A stretch of DNA of 64,000 nt from Astropecten irregularis (lineage: Eukaryota > Echinodermata > Asteroidea > Paxillosida > Astropectinidae). Each line of letters opens with the position of its first letter. The first letter of the stretch is position 1. Shown piece after piece: positions 38,429 through 50,048 of this stretch. The stretch spans positions 5,890,001-5,954,000 of the forward strand of contig OZ020263.1 of the NCBI GenBank assembly GCA_963971285.1, given 5' to 3'. The position numbers and the translations under genes are program-made. The notes under the pieces are model-generated. The model was not told where the DNA came from and did not search any database. It saw only the letters and a program-made list of their open reading frames with translations.

Positions 38429-41400
38429 CTATACTACTTCACGAAGGTGCCGCAACCATTCCACAGTTGCTGGGCATGGGTTGGTCAGGTTAGTGTGGGA
38501 TCCCATAGGTGGTCCGAGCCTGGTGCATTCTGACAGGATGTGGTCCGCCGTCTGCTCAGGAGCACTGCACTGACAGGCTGCTGAGGGGCTGAGGCCCCAT
38601 CGGTACATGCTGGCACCAAAACGACCTACTCCAGTGCGGAGGCGGTTCAGGGTGACCCACTCTCTACGAGGGAGGTCAGCTCCTGGTGGGATGTGTGTGC
38701 TGGGAGGGATGGTGAGCTGTGCAGGCTTTGTCGTCTCTTGCCAGTCATGCTTCCATTGCTCCATTAGGTTGAAGTTGGAGATTGCTAGGGATTTCGCATG
38801 ACGGCTGAAAGGTCGACGAGAGCGAAGGCGTTGGTGGCCGAGGTTTTGGGCGGTTGTAATGCGAGCATGTAGAAGGTGGGAGGTGTCTAGAAGAGCCTTC
38901 TTAACCAACATGGCCGTGTGGTGTTCTCTGCGAAGTGCAGGTGGAGCAATTCCCGAGAGGACAGGGAGGTATTTCACTGGGGTTGGTCGTAGGCAGCCAT
39001 TGACTATTCTCATGGTGTCGTTGAGAGTAACATCCAGTTTTTTGACATGGGTGCTCCTACACCATGCTGGGGCAGCATATTCTGCAGCGCTGTAGACTAG
39101 TGCAAGGGCGCCTGTTCGGAGAGTGCTTGTGTAAGCTCCCAAGGTTGAGCCAGCGAGACGAAGTAGGAGGTTATTCCTTGACGCCACTTTGCCACGCAGT
39201 GCCTCGATGTGCTGTCTGAAGGTGAGTTGTCTGTCCATCTTCACCCCAAGGTAAGTCGGGGTGGGGTTGCACGGCAGTGTTGAGCCATCCAGCTTGACTG
39301 TAAGCTGTCGGTGAGCTTCCTTTGTGTTCAGGGTGAAAGGCGTCACGGTTGTTTTTGCAGAGCTCAGCTTTAATCGCCAAGTCCTCAGGTACTTAGCGAG
39401 GGCATCCATGTTAGTTGACAGTGTATTCTCAACCGTCGTCCAGCTTCTACCAGAATACAGGAGTGCAAGGTCGTCTGCATATGCGTACTTGGATGATGAG
39501 GTTGGGGGAAGATCGCTGAGATAGATGTTGAAGAGTGTCGGAGCCAAAACTGACCCCTGGGGGACCCCATTTTTGAGTCGGCGCAGACGGCTGACCTGCC
39601 CGTCGCTTGTCTTGAGTGTGAAGCTGCGGTTAGAGATGATAGTACAGATGAACCGCACAAAGTGACGGTCAGGGATGGTCCGTAGTAGCTTCAAGGTAAG
39701 ACCCTGATGCCATACCGTGTCGTATGCGGCTGTGAGGTCCACCAATATCACGCCTGCCTTGAGGCCCTTTTTGAAAGCTTCCTCGATGTCATCAGTAAGG
39801 TTGACGATCTGATGGACAGTACTCCTACCACGACGGAAGCCAGCTTGCTCGTTAGGCAGCTGTGGATCGATGATAGGTTCCAATCGAACTAGGAGAAGTC
39901 TTTCCAGGAGCTTGAACGGGACACAAAGGAGCGAGATTGGACGATAGTTCTTCGGGTCGTCAGTTGGCTTTTGGGGTTTGGGTATCGCGATGACTGTTGC
40001 CTTACGCCAGATCTTGGGTACGGTCGTGTTTGAGAGACATTTGGAGTAAAATTCCCTAAGCCATTCAAGACATCTTGGGCCGCAGTGGATAAGAAACTCT
40101 GGAGGGATGTTGTCTGGTCCCTGGGCCTTTCCACTCTTGAGTTGGTGGACGGCTAGCGTAAGCTCTTGGATGGTGAAGGGAGTAGAGAGGAAACCGTCGA
40201 CTCCAGGGGCTTGCCACAGGGCGGATGTTTCTTGTTTGACATGGCGTGCATGCTCCTTGCTGGCTTCTTTGAACTTCCCGTTCTCCAAGAGTTGTTTTGC
40301 AATGGCATTCGCAGACACAGGGCATCGTGTGGATTTTGCGCTTCTGCCTGTGAGACGATTGAAAGTTCTCCAGGCTCGCCTACTGGAGTGGGAGAAATCA
40401 ATACCTTGTACAGTCTCCTCCCAGCGCTCTCGGCGTTTCCTGTCTAAACAGTCAGTCAGTGCTGATGCCTTGGAAGCTGCATCTTCGTCACCAGGTTGGG
40501 TGTGGAGGAAGTCTTGGTAGTGGGTAGAGCACTCATCGTCCCAAAGTGGGATGTAGCGCTTGCGGAAGCCGCGAGGGATGGTGGCTTTTGCTGCACTGAT
40601 AAGGAGGTTGCAGAAAGAAGAGTATGCTTGGTCCAGGTTGGCAGTTGAGGAGGGGGGAAGATCGTCAACACCTGAATCCACAAGACTTTCGAACTGGGTC
40701 CAGTTGGCCTTGCGGAAGTTCCACCTCTTCACTGGCTTGGAAGGGATTGATGTGATTGGATTTTCCGAGATGATCAGTGAGGGCCTGTGTTGTGATCTGG
40801 GGAAGTGGTCCAGGATGATGCGGGAGGGTACTGGACCGTCTAAGTTGACAAATGCTAGGTCTGGGTTGGACGTTGTGTTCCAGCGGCCAGAATGGAAGCT
40901 ATCTGGCTGCTTGGGATCGTGAAGGAGGTGCATACCAGAGGCCGATGCCCAGTCTTCGAGAGTATCACCATCTGGGTTCGATGAAGAGTAGCCCCAGGTT
41001 GTACTTCGGCAGTTGAAATCACCGGCATAGATGCACGGACTGGTAAAGACTGGGATTGAGTCAGGTTGGAGCCGAAAAGGAGGTGGTTTGTAGATATTAA
41101 CAATGGTGACGCCTTCCACCTCAGTGGCTGCCCATTCCAGGCTCGAATCAGGAGCAGATGTACCAAGCTCTCGCCATTGGGTGAAGTGTCTCACAAAGGA
41201 TGCAATGCCATGGACATCACTCTTTGTGTGGGCTGCAAGGACATAACCAGGGATCTTCAGCTTGGAGGCTTCTTTGGAGTGAGTCTCCTGAAGGAGGATG
41301 ACAGTGAATTGTTGTGACTGAAGGAGGTGTTCAATTACTGAAATCTTGGACTTCGTGATACCTTCTACATTCGGTTGCAGGACTGATATCCCATCCGGCG

Positions 41401-41482
41401 TGACACCAGCTGGTGCCTGCCCTGAGGAGGGCACGTGTTCCGGGGAAGGGGTAAGGCCAGACTGCATCTGTCGAGAGGTCAT
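38429..41482 (-). CDS. Endonuclease-reverse transcriptase of the nested element, uninterrupted
   Basis: 1017 residues from the first ATG (41482); the frame stays open further upstream through a TAC/TGC trinucleotide run without an ATG. Order: APE endonuclease (VLQPNVEGI, LLQETHSKEA, YAGDFNCRSTTWG, SQHRPSLI), then reverse transcriptase (KNYRPISLLCVPFKLLERLL, ILVDLTAAYDTVW, NGVPQGSVLAPTLFNIYLSD, YADD), then a C-terminal Cys/His segment (CQCSAPEQTADHILSEC). It copies element RNA into DNA at a nicked target. It looks like a Jockey-superfamily element; the exact clade is uncertain. The endonuclease SDH motif reads SQH. There is no second frame for an RNA-binding protein on this copy. All plus-strand frames here are antisense shadows. 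Confidence 0.88.
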   Translation of the reverse strand: MTSRQMQSGLTPSPEHVPSSGQAPAGVTPDGISVLQPNVEGITKSKISVIEHLLQSQQFTVILLQETHSKEASKLKIPGYVLAAHTKSDVHGIASFVRHFTQWRELGTSAPDSSLEWAATEVEGVTIVNIYKPPPFRLQPDSIPVFTSPCIYAGDFNCRSTTWGYSSSNPDGDTLEDWASASGMHLLHDPKQPDSFHSGRWNTTSNPDLAFVNLDGPVPSRIILDHFPRSQHRPSLIISENPITSIPSKPVKRWNFRKANWTQFESLVDSGVDDLPPSSTANLDQAYSSFCNLLISAAKATIPRGFRKRYIPLWDDECSTHYQDFLHTQPGDEDAASKASALTDCLDRKRRERWEETVQGIDFSHSSRRAWRTFNRLTGRSAKSTRCPVSANAIAKQLLENGKFKEASKEHARHVKQETSALWQAPGVDGFLSTPFTIQELTLAVHQLKSGKAQGPDNIPPEFLIHCGPRCLEWLREFYSKCLSNTTVPKIWRKATVIAIPKPQKPTDDPKNYRPISLLCVPFKLLERLLLVRLEPIIDPQLPNEQAGFRRGRSTVHQIVNLTDDIEEAFKKGLKAGVILVDLTAAYDTVWHQGLTLKLLRTIPDRHFVRFICTIISNRSFTLKTSDGQVSRLRRLKNGVPQGSVLAPTLFNIYLSDLPPTSSSKYAYADDLALLYSGRSWTTVENTLSTNMDALAKYLRTWRLKLSSAKTTVTPFTLNTKEAHRQLTVKLDGSTLPCNPTPTYLGVKMDRQLTFRQHIEALRGKVASRNNLLLRLAGSTLGAYTSTLRTGALALVYSAAEYAAPAWCRSTHVKKLDVTLNDTMRIVNGCLRPTPVKYLPVLSGIAPPALRREHHTAMLVKKALLDTSHLLHARITTAQNLGHQRLRSRRPFSRHAKSLAISNFNLMEQWKHDWQETTKPAQLTIPPSTHIPPGADLPRREWVTLNRLRTGVGRFGASMYRWGLSPSAACQCSAPEQTADHILSECTRLGPPMGSHTNLTNPCPATVEWLRHLREVV

Positions 41483-41483
41483 C

Positions 41484-41545
41484 TTTACTTGGAGGTAGTA
41501 GCAGTAGTAGTAGCAGTAGTAGCAGTAGTAGCAGTAGTAATCTCT
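41484..41545. repeat. (AGT/AGC)n trinucleotide run at the 5' end of the nested element
   Basis: GTAGTAGCAGTAGTAGCAGT-type repeat, about 15 units, directly upstream (minus strand) of the likely start codon. It may be part of the element's 5' leader. Confidence 0.85.
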
Positions 41546-41783
41546 AGTGCTGTCATTCGCCTGAGTCAACAGGAAGCTGTTGGCACAGTTACCAGGGCTC
41601 ACCACGAGGAGGTTAGACAACTTGAGCCCCAGACAACTTGAGACAACTTCTTACTTAAAAAATGTATATCTCTAAATTATTATTTTTTTTTTACTTGTTT
41701 AATGTTGTAACCAACGTGCAATTCAGCTGATGGCTGCAATACGTGTGGCAATAAACCAATAATAATAATAAAGACCGCTGTGT

Positions 41784-41910
41784 TTAATGGGAAACTTTTG
41801 AGAACAGGTCTTCAAGTCAACAGCGCAGCCGAAAAACAACGCTCGCATGCTCACAATTGCGTGCGCGTGCGCTGTTGACTTGGAGACCGGTTCTCAAAAG
41901 TCTCCCATTG
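41784..41910. mobile_element. Foldback element with about 45-bp arms
   Basis: Left AATGGGAAACTTTTGAGAAC pairs with right GTTCTCAAAAGTCTCCCATT, and CAAGTCAACAGCGCA pairs with TGCGCTGTTGACTTG. The loop is about 35 bases and rich in GCGTGC. It sits directly after the CR1-like tail. Confidence 0.8.
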
Positions 41911-41954
41911 TGGTGCCGGTGGCACCGTTTGTGGTTCTGGTGAAGAGTCGTCTG

Positions 41955-42095
41955 CAGGGGCCGATTTCACTCAAGCTTTGCCATCATCGTTAAGCCCAAA
42001 TCCATCGCTAAACGGAAAGTCGATCACTACTTTGCGTAGCAATTTTCCGTTTATCGATGGATTTTGGGCAAAACGTTAGTAAAATCCGCCCCTGA
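41955..42095. mobile_element. Second foldback element
   Basis: Left GGGGCCGATTTCACT pairs with AAAATCCGCCCC at the right. AAATCCATCGCTAAACGGAA pairs with TTCCGTTTATCGATGGATTT. Small, non-coding. Confidence 0.75.
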
Positions 42096-43217
42096 TGTCG
42101 GTAGCAAGGTGTATGTTTCCTGATCCTAAATAACACAATTTATCCAATTTGTCTTTTCATTTGAACAAAACATATTATTCGAAATATTTCTTTTCTATTC
42201 ATTTTCATTTATTGCATTTTATTTTTATTGTACTTCTATTATACGTTTCACTTAGAAACAAATCATTCATTTATCATTGATTTTTCTTTTTTGCAATCTA
42301 AACGTGTTTCCTTTCATTGTTTAAATGTTTTTATTTGTATGGTTTCATTTCTTTTTGATGGGATGCGATGTCCACGGGATAAACCGTATACAGTACTTGA
42401 TAATGTGATAGTATAAGAAGGTGCCATCAATTAGCATGTATATTAACCATAATTCTAAACGCATCCACACAAACTGCTGTTACTATAAAAGCTTGATGAT
42501 CGTAAAGGTGTCATTTACGAAATGAATTGATATTGGATTAACAATTTTATTTTAATAAAATATGCACTCGCTGTAGGCATATTGCACAGCCAATTAGTCA
42601 GGGTTTTAAAACAATACGCGGCGTAGTAAGGTCAATTATCTAAGTCGGAGCTGTACGATATTGTTATCTATGTGACGTAGTTTCAGCAAAGCGCGGTTCT
42701 ACGGGGGGGGCTTGGTTGGGGTTGAGCCCCTCAAAAATTGTGTCTAGCCCCACGACCCCCCCCCCCACCCCCCCCCCCCCCCCCCACCCCCAGCAACAAA
42801 AATGCAATTGAAATAAACACTCTTGAAAAATACTGGATTTTTTCAATTATTAAGTGCCTATTACATAAAAAAAAGGGTTGTGTAGGCTGTTATGTGCATG
42901 TTTTTCGACCCCTAATAAGACACAGCAGAAGCTAGTGTTAAAAGAACCAAAAATATTGGGTCTTCTAGCCCCCACCCCAAAAAAAATTGGTTTTAGGTAT
43001 AGCATTGTCATTGTTATTCTCCAATTCTGTCTGGCATACCTTGATAATGCATATAGTTGACTGAATCAGTGGATGATGCATTATGGATTGTACACAAGAT
43101 GAGAAAATGACAAGCACAGTGTGTCATTTATCCCATCTGATGTACAATGTTTCTATGTGATATTAAATCCCTACGTCCATTGGGCCAACCCGTACTCCTC
43201 CATATGTCAATGCAGTA
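42096..43217. other. Intergenic sequence, no gene recognised
   Basis: AT-rich with G-runs and C-runs at 42702-42785 that produce poly-Gly and poly-Pro frames. Nothing else supportable was seen. Confidence 0.5.
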
Positions 43218-43275
43218 TTACATGTTGACTTTTTTATGTTCCGATGTTTCATCATCTTCTTCATCAGAACTCCGA
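43218..43275 (-). pseudogene. Counterpart of the short acidic C-terminal frame
   Basis: Minus-strand frame reads NRSSDEEDDETSEHKKVNM and TAA, parallel to 17375-17431 in the left arm. Two stops occur a few codons upstream, so either an exon starts here or the coding region is decayed. Confidence 0.35.
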
Positions 43276-44182
43276 TTTAACGACGATCAGTCTCATACAC
43301 AGCATTTCAACCTGGTTGCCTGTCATAAGGTAGGATTTGCGGTAACACCTTGTTATCTTTTCTGTGAGAGTTTGTGGTTCTGAGAAGAACTGATTGTTAA
43401 CACTCGACGTTCCGAGCAGTTTTACGGTACTCTGTTCGTCTTCAGTAGGGTGATTGGTTGCCTGACTCGGAAGATGCTGGTTATAAGTGTTGAAGGAGAT
43501 GCTAAGGGTGCACTGGAGTAGAACAGCTGGATTGAGATGGATCCGCTGAGCTACTGGATAGGGCTACTGGGTGTTTTGTGCTGGGGAACTACATATTGGC
43601 CGTGGGTATAGATGACCCATTGGCCTGTGGGGGTATACGGATGGCCAGGGTTGTAGCCTCTTGTTGCCAGTCTTGTCCTTGGAGGGGGCAACTAATAATA
43701 CCACTTGGAAATACCACACACTCAGACAACGAGTCGTGAACGAAGCTCCTTTCCTAACCGTCATCTACCTATGAATCCTTTGTAAGATTGTATCCGATAT
43801 AAACACCATCATCAGCTATTGATTAAACTAGAGTCCACATTGACAGACACATAAAACATTGGCAACGACATCAATAAACAAGATGAAACTACAACATTTT
43901 TCTTGGTGCAATTTTTTTATTCACGAGCTATCGTCCAAGTGATAGTGATCATGGGTTTATGTTTGCTTATCCAATAGGTATTAAAAGTTAATCACTGTTG
44001 TTTTCCCCCAACAGTAATAAATGGAAATGTAGTTTTATAAAATCCCATTGGAATAGCATTATTTTAATAGCAGGAGGCAGCCGGTCGTAGGTTCGAATCC
44101 CACCTGTGCCAGCACATGGTTCTTATCGAGTGCACTCAAAAACGCATAATATGCAGTTATTACTCGGTTTGAAGTTGTATTT
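43276..44182. other. Non-coding right-arm sequence
   Basis: 43385-43455 and 43590-43705 match the left arm inverted. A plus-strand tRNA-like block lies at 44055-44115 (GGAGGCAGCCGGTCGTAGGT, GGTTCGAATCCCACCTGTGC), matching minus-strand blocks at 12605 and 14449. No protein gene was seen. Confidence 0.5.
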
Positions 44183-44347
44183 ATTCAGAGGGTCAACAAA
44201 AAGGTGACCTTCTGAGGGTGAATATCTCATAGGGTCAACAAGAGGCGACCTTCTGAGGGTCAATATTTCAGAGGGTCAACAAGAGGTGACCTTCTGAGGG
44301 TCAATATTTCAGAGGGTCAACAAGAGGTGACCTTCTGAGGGTCAATA
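44183..44347. repeat. 41-bp minisatellite, inverted array
   Basis: Four copies of AGAGGGTCAACAAGAGGTGA then CCTTCTGAGGGTCAATATTTC, the reverse complement of the array at 14157-14325. Confidence 0.9.
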
Positions 44348-46900
44348 TCACAGTCCCAACCATGGATTGCAATTCATGTAACTTGAAACAAAGCTTCTTT
44401 GTGTAATCGAACTGTTCCCGCGGTTTAAGTGCTCTTTTTGGAAAATTTTCTCAGATGAATGCTCGTTTCATATTCATTTTAAAATGTGCTTAAATCGTTA
44501 AACAATCATGACATGAAGTGCACAAATTACCAATATTAAAGTGTTAATTCAATGCTAATTATACACGCAGTGCGACAGAAGGTTCAGGCATTAAATGTGC
44601 ATAGCTTCATCAGAGGGTATAATATTACAAGGTACCATTTCAGTTTGTTGCATTTGAGTTAAGCAGAAATAATGATAATAATAATAATTGAGGGTCCAAA
44701 AAGAGATGGTTTTTAACCTGATTTGTATTATTCCTTTCAAGTTAATGATGTCATTTTTTTATTATATAACAAAGTTCAATCAAAGTAAACAAAGGTGTTT
44801 TTCTTTTTTGAAGCTTTCTGAATTCTTCCTATGATGCGCCGTTTCTCAAAATTGCAGCATTGGAAAAACTGCGCGTATCTTCAAAGATCCTGGGGATATA
44901 GCGGTATGTGAGTGGTTTATGGCTTCTGACTGCTAAACGAACACAGATAATTGACTATTAGGGACACCACCAACATAGAGCTGGATAGCTCAGTCAGTAG
45001 ATCACCGGTGCGGTATTCTAGCTAGGGTCGCAGAATCAAATCCCGCTTAAGTCAATTTTTCTTTGTTCACTTATCAATGACTTAAAACTAACCTAGTCAT
45101 TTTCCCTTGTGGTTATTTGATGATAACGGTACAACCCTAAACACTTGATTGTAATTTGCACTGTGAACCGAGATTCAATTTCATAAATTTCGCGTGCTTC
45201 CTTCTGTCACACTCCAATGTATAGACTAAAAAGTCTTTAAAATGTATATTCATTAATTCATTAAAACACATAAAAAGATTCATTAAAGGAGAATAAATTG
45301 TAAATGTTAATTGTGAATAAATTATAAATACCACCAGTCTAAAAGCTCATCTTCATATAAATACCCTTTGCTGAATGATGTATTCTGACTTTTCATTTCT
45401 TCCCAGCCTCAAAATATTCCATCTAACTGCAATCAGAGCATCCCAATACTTTACCTCTACCTTCGATATTTTACTTTGCCCTTGGATGTGCAAAGTAAAA
45501 CATTATCTTATGCCATGCCACCATGCTTTAGACTAAGTGATATTCATCTACGTAAATAATGTTTTGAATAAACCGACTGGAAAATGAAAATGATTTTGTG
45601 TTCACTAGCTACTGTCCAAGTAATAGTGATTGTTAAGTTCTGTTTGCTTATCCAAAATGTAAATCAAACTGTCCCATACATGGATTACAATAACTTGAAA
45701 CAAAGCTTCTTTGTGTAATCGGACTGTTCCCACGGTTATATGTCCTATTTTTTGGAAAATAAGTTTCAGTTAAAGTTTCTCAGATGAATGCTCGTTTCTT
45801 AATCATTGTTATTAAAATAAGCTAAAATTGTGAGAAAATCATAACATGAAGTGCAAAAATTACCAATATTAAAGTGTAAATTCAATGTTAATTATACACG
45901 CAGTGCGACAGAAGTTTCAGGCATTAAACGTCTATAGCAATTACATCTAAGAATATTACAATACTGCCATTTCAGCTTTTGCTTTTCAGTGAAGCATAAC
46001 AGATTCTGAGGTCCAAAAAAGATGGTTTTAGATCTCATTTGTATCATTGATTTCAAGTTAATGGGCCATTTTTCTATCATATAACAAGGTACAATCGTAA
46101 ATCATCGAAAATTGAACAAAGAATTTATCTTTTGAAGCTCTTTGAGTGATCCCCATGTACCGTTTCTCAGGTTTCAGCATTGCTGCGCGTATATTCAATG
46201 ATCCTTGGGATATATGTGAATGGTGTCATGGCTTCTGACTGCTAACCGAACAAATATAGTTGACTATTATAGGGACACCACCAACATAGAGCTGGATAGC
46301 TCAGTAGGTAGAACACCGACCGGTGCGCTTTTCTGGGGTGGCAGGTTCGAATCCCGCTCCAGTCAATTTTTCTGTGTTCACTCTTCAATGGCTTAAAACT
46401 AACCTACTCAGTTTTCATAATGATTATTTGATGACTAAAGTACAACGTTAAACACTTGTTTGCACTTTGCCCTGTGAACCGAGATTCGACATATATAAAT
46501 TTCGCGTGTTTCCTTCTGTCACACTGCAATGTATAGACTAACAAGTCTTCGGAAATATAATATTTTCATTAATTCATTTAAACACAAAGACACATTAAAG
46601 GTGAATACATTGTAAATGTAAATTGTGAGTTAATTACAAAAATGCCACTTGTCTAAAACCTCATCTTCATGACCCTTTGCAGAATGATGTATTCTGACTT
46701 TTCTTTTCTTCCCAGCCTCAAAACATTCCATCTCGTTGCAATCAGAGCTTCCCAATCTTTTCTCTCTACCTTCGATGTTTTACTTTACTCTTGAATGTGC
46801 AAAGTAAAACATTATATACCATGTCAGTTTTCACCATGCTTTAGACAAAGTGATATTCATCTACATGTACTTAAGTGATTAAAGATACAGATTTAAACTT
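44348..46900. repeat. Two 1.32-kb tandem units (right arm)
   Basis: Units span about 44380-45560 and 45690-46880. Each has GCAGTGCGACAGAAG, an S2 tRNA-like head (44975-45065, 46285-46375), CCTTCTGTCACACT and CCATGCTTTAGAC(A/T)AAGTGATA, at an offset near 1318. They are the inverted partners of 11520-14156. The head at 46285 (GAGCTGGATAGCTCAGTAGG, GGTTCGAATCCCGCTCCAGT) looks the most tRNA-like but belongs to the repeat. Confidence 0.7.
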
Positions 46901-49246
46901 ACATCGCAAAATATATATGATTTTTTTTTTACATTCTGATAAGTCCGACCAAACAAAATTGAACCATATCCTTTTCCCTCAGCTCAGTTTGTTAATTTCA
47001 AAAAATTTCATTTTCCTTCTGCTTTTCGATAATTCAGTTATTTATTGGACGCCGTCTCAGCGTCATCTTAATTTCACCTGCACATCTTTCTGTATCTCCT
47101 TATCATTTTAGTACATTAATACATCTGAACACATTACATTAAAAGGACTACATTTTTTTCTCTTTTCTTTTTTTTTCCTTTTTTCTTTCTCTTTTTTCTT
47201 TTTTTTGTAACTTTTTTTCTGTTTATACACGATTTTTTTTCTCATTTTTAAAACTGTTTTTAACTTTACAATTTGAAAATTAAAACAAAGTCTCATTTTA
47301 TAATATTCCGGGAAAATAAGAAATGAAGTGAAATGTTACATTTTTTAAAAGAAAAAACCCACCAACTGATAGATAAAGCTAAATAGCATGTGAACTATTT
47401 TCAGATGGCGATAAAATCGTTGATTTTTTTATCGCTCGTGATTTTGTTTTTAAATACTGGTTTATCTCATGTTCTGAAGATGAATTTAGAATTTACGTTT
47501 CCCATGATTTGAATTAATTTCCACCATATATTCAAAGAGATGATGAATTCACTTGTATTTATAATAATTACAGAAAATCGTGTTTCGATATCGATATAAA
47601 GAATCAAACGTTTCTATTTGATGACCGCACGCCAGATTGACTACCATGCTAAGCTCTGCCAGTATACCTGAGTATGTGTGTCTCTGAGCTAAGCATTGAT
47701 TAAGTACATTATTGTTACAGGTACATTGATGTCAGGTTGATGACCGACATGAAGAAGAAGATAATTATAAATGATGACAGGGTCATGGATATATTGAGCA
47801 ATATCTCAGTTACCAACAGGTGATAATAAATCTTAATCTATAATCTGAAACAATACTTCAAGTCACGAATATCAATATACGAATAAAAAAACAAATATTG
47901 GTTGACGCAATTCATTAGTGACTGTGCATACATGCGCATAGACAATCTACGCAATTGTATACTTGCAGATCTAGGTAGCTTCATTTGCTGAGTAGGAATG
48001 TTATATAATGTTGGCATTTTGCAATGAGGGGATTCGCACCGAGTTCACTTGAAATATTGCTCAGCTGCGCATTAAGCTCTAATTGATGTCATGAAACATT
48101 GCGAAGCTGCTCAATATTTAAAATCATTGAAATATCTCAGACGAATTAACAACAACATTTATGTATAGGTTGATCTTTGTACAGTGTTATGGTAATGAAA
48201 CAGTATATTTGAATTCCCTACGCTTGCAATTTCGAAATTGTTTTTTCGACAATTTTCGAAATGTCCAGCAACACTTTAAGGAGCAGTGTCATCTATGAAA
48301 GCCATTGCAATAAGATATGATATATCAAGGTGTGTTTTCCCTTGAACTCAAGCAGTCAGACACCGTGATGGGTTTTTATCAGGATTGTAAATACACCCGT
48401 CACTATTACACAAAGATATACATAGGTCTCATATAAATAGGTTTCTTCACAAATATTATACTCGGGTACAATTTGCACGATATATTATGTGCTTATACAA
48501 TATCACATATACTAAATATTAGGATTATGATGTGCAAATGTAAATACAAACATCTAATTTGACGAGAATTAATGAAACTGGATGAAACTAAACACAGTTT
48601 GTTGACAGATCATATGCTAAGCCAGTATTTGAATGACGATAATACATACTCAATGCATTATATCGATTGTAGTTAACACCTTCGTCAATATATTTGCTGC
48701 ATAATTATTTGCATGGCAACGTTTGAATTATGGAACAATAACTTACAATCTTCATGTAGAGTTATATTCCTATACAAACCCTCATTTTGTAATGTAAGTG
48801 TTTGATTGAATCTTTTTCAACCAAGGTTTCTTACTGCAAGATTTTAATGAGCATTGAATGAATCCAATCGGGTAGATCTGCATCAAACTGTGTTTAGTAT
48901 AAATAATCTTTTACATGTCATTTTACTCATGTTTCCTGCTCACCACCTCTTAAATTATGTACTTTATTTTGGTCAAGTTAGTTTAGTTGTAACATCTGCA
49001 GAAACAATCGAGATGTTAAGATGCGCGTTTTTATGTGAACGGGAACGCGTCAGAATTTAAGGCGCGAAATCAAACCAAAACGCGTATGTAAGATTGTGCA
49101 ATTGGACGTTCAGATGCAAGACACGTCCATTATGAGTGTGTGGATATAATGTGCTTGATAGAAAAAATTCACCTCACAAAGTACATCAAGCAAATTACGG
49201 AGAAATGGAGGATGGGGTTATCTTTACGTCCGTTCGACATTATTAT
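46901..49246. other. Non-coding right-arm sequence
   Basis: A pyrimidine-rich stretch lies at 47148-47225. Blocks 47765-47837, 48000-48110, 48420-48480 and 49020-49130 match the left arm inverted. No gene recognised. Confidence 0.5.
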
Positions 49247-49401
49247 TTACGGAGCTCGCAAAGGGACATTCCATTTTCTAATTTCAATTTTTTTTGTATC
49301 CCGTTCGAAGGATTACCCGTGGGTGACCGAAAGATCTGTATACCCTGTCGTTCGCACGAGACAAACAAAATTGTCGGGTGTCCCTTTGCGGGCCTCCGTA
49401 A
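49247..49401. mobile_element. 155-bp MITE, TTACGGAG termini
   Basis: TTACGGAGCTCGCAAAGGGA at the left pairs with TCCCTTTGCGGGCCTCCGTAA-type sequence at the right, with two bases of slippage. The 153-codon frame at 49140-49601 runs through it and is judged spurious. Confidence 0.7.
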
Positions 49402-50048
49402 TGATTGGGGGAAATGCAGCTTGTAACATTTTTACTGAATTAAAACAAAAACAGACAAAGATTGTTCACGTTTTTGTCAAATGTGTGATTAGTATTTCCC
49501 ACATTTACAAAGACCGTGATTTGGTTTTTGTTTACCACAGAATTCAGCGCTTACACCGCCCATTCTACGCTTACATGGTTAGCGTCAACTTTCCATGCTA
49601 GCCCGGTAATCGAGAAGTCCTTGGTTACGCGAACCACTAACAATGTATGCACAACGGAAAATTCCTTGCTAATCCATGACATAGGATCTCTCAAGCACAT
49701 ACTTCCCTGCTTCCCGTAATCGCCGATTGTATGCTTACTGTAAGCAAAGCCATGATATTGGGCTCTGATGTGAGCGAAGAGATATAAATAGGTAATATAT
49801 CAAGTTGGATTAATTGTCAATTGAATTTAATCTTAATAGATCAGATAATCCTTCCTAATTTAAACTATTTTTAAGATTAGTCTCCACAAAGACCAAGCCC
49901 ATGAGCGTTTATTAATGTTCATGGTCGACAAACCTCATTCTGTGTAATCGAGTTACACTGAATGAGGTTTGCTTTAATTAGTTGAACTTGAGAGGATTTG
50001 TAAGGATGAAATGTCCAAATGCTCAAAGGTTACTGAGACATAATAGTC
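49402..50048. other. Sequence downstream of gene B
   Basis: 3' flank of gene B. 49860-49930 matches 7600-7680 inverted. No other gene seen. Confidence 0.5.
49908..49913 (-). terminator. Possible polyadenylation signal of gene B
   Basis: Minus strand AATAAA about 136 bases after the gene B stop codon. It is the nearest canonical signal; usage is unverified. The left-arm counterpart is not preserved. Confidence 0.3.

Larger units (their letters stand above)
38390..41647 (-). mobile_element. Second non-LTR retrotransposon nested in the first, with 9-bp target duplication
   Basis: Identical TTCTTACTT at 38381-38389 and 41648-41656 flank the element. Its 3' tail (minus strand) is a short AAGAAGAAGAAG run. 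It carries one long intact open frame (38429-41482). The insertion lies in the 3' untranslated region of the CR1-like element in opposite orientation, so it arrived later. Confidence 0.85.
34440..41771 (+). mobile_element. CR1-like non-LTR retrotransposon, interrupted in its 3' end
   Basis: The body runs from a 5' region near 34440 through coding sequence 34768-38026 into a 3' untranslated region that stops at 38389. It resumes at 41657 after a 3.26-kb insertion, ending at about 41771 in AATAAACCAATAATAATAAT, a microsatellite tail typical of CR1-type elements. The 5' edge is approximate. Joining across the insertion gives a continuous 3' untranslated region with a single TTCTTACTT. Confidence 0.8.

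Noticed and set aside
38607..41641. Many plus-strand frames of 60-137 codons opposite the nested retrotransposon
   Set aside because: Antisense shadows of one intact GC-richer minus-strand coding region.
41915..42000. Similarity of GTGGTTCTGGTGAAGAGTCG to the phospholipase last exon tail
   Set aside because: Only about 30 low-complexity bases, in the opposite orientation and beside a foldback element; taken as chance.
46285..46375. Apparent tRNA gene (also 2386-2460, 13350-13425, 24630-24712, 44975-45065, 52825-52905)
   Set aside because: A- and B-box-like blocks are good, but acceptor stems do not pair over seven bases and each copy continues into a shared non-tRNA body; these are tRNA-derived SINEs.
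49140..49601. 153-codon plus-strand frame as a gene
   Set aside because: It crosses a MITE (49247-49401), begins without context, and is not preserved in the left arm.
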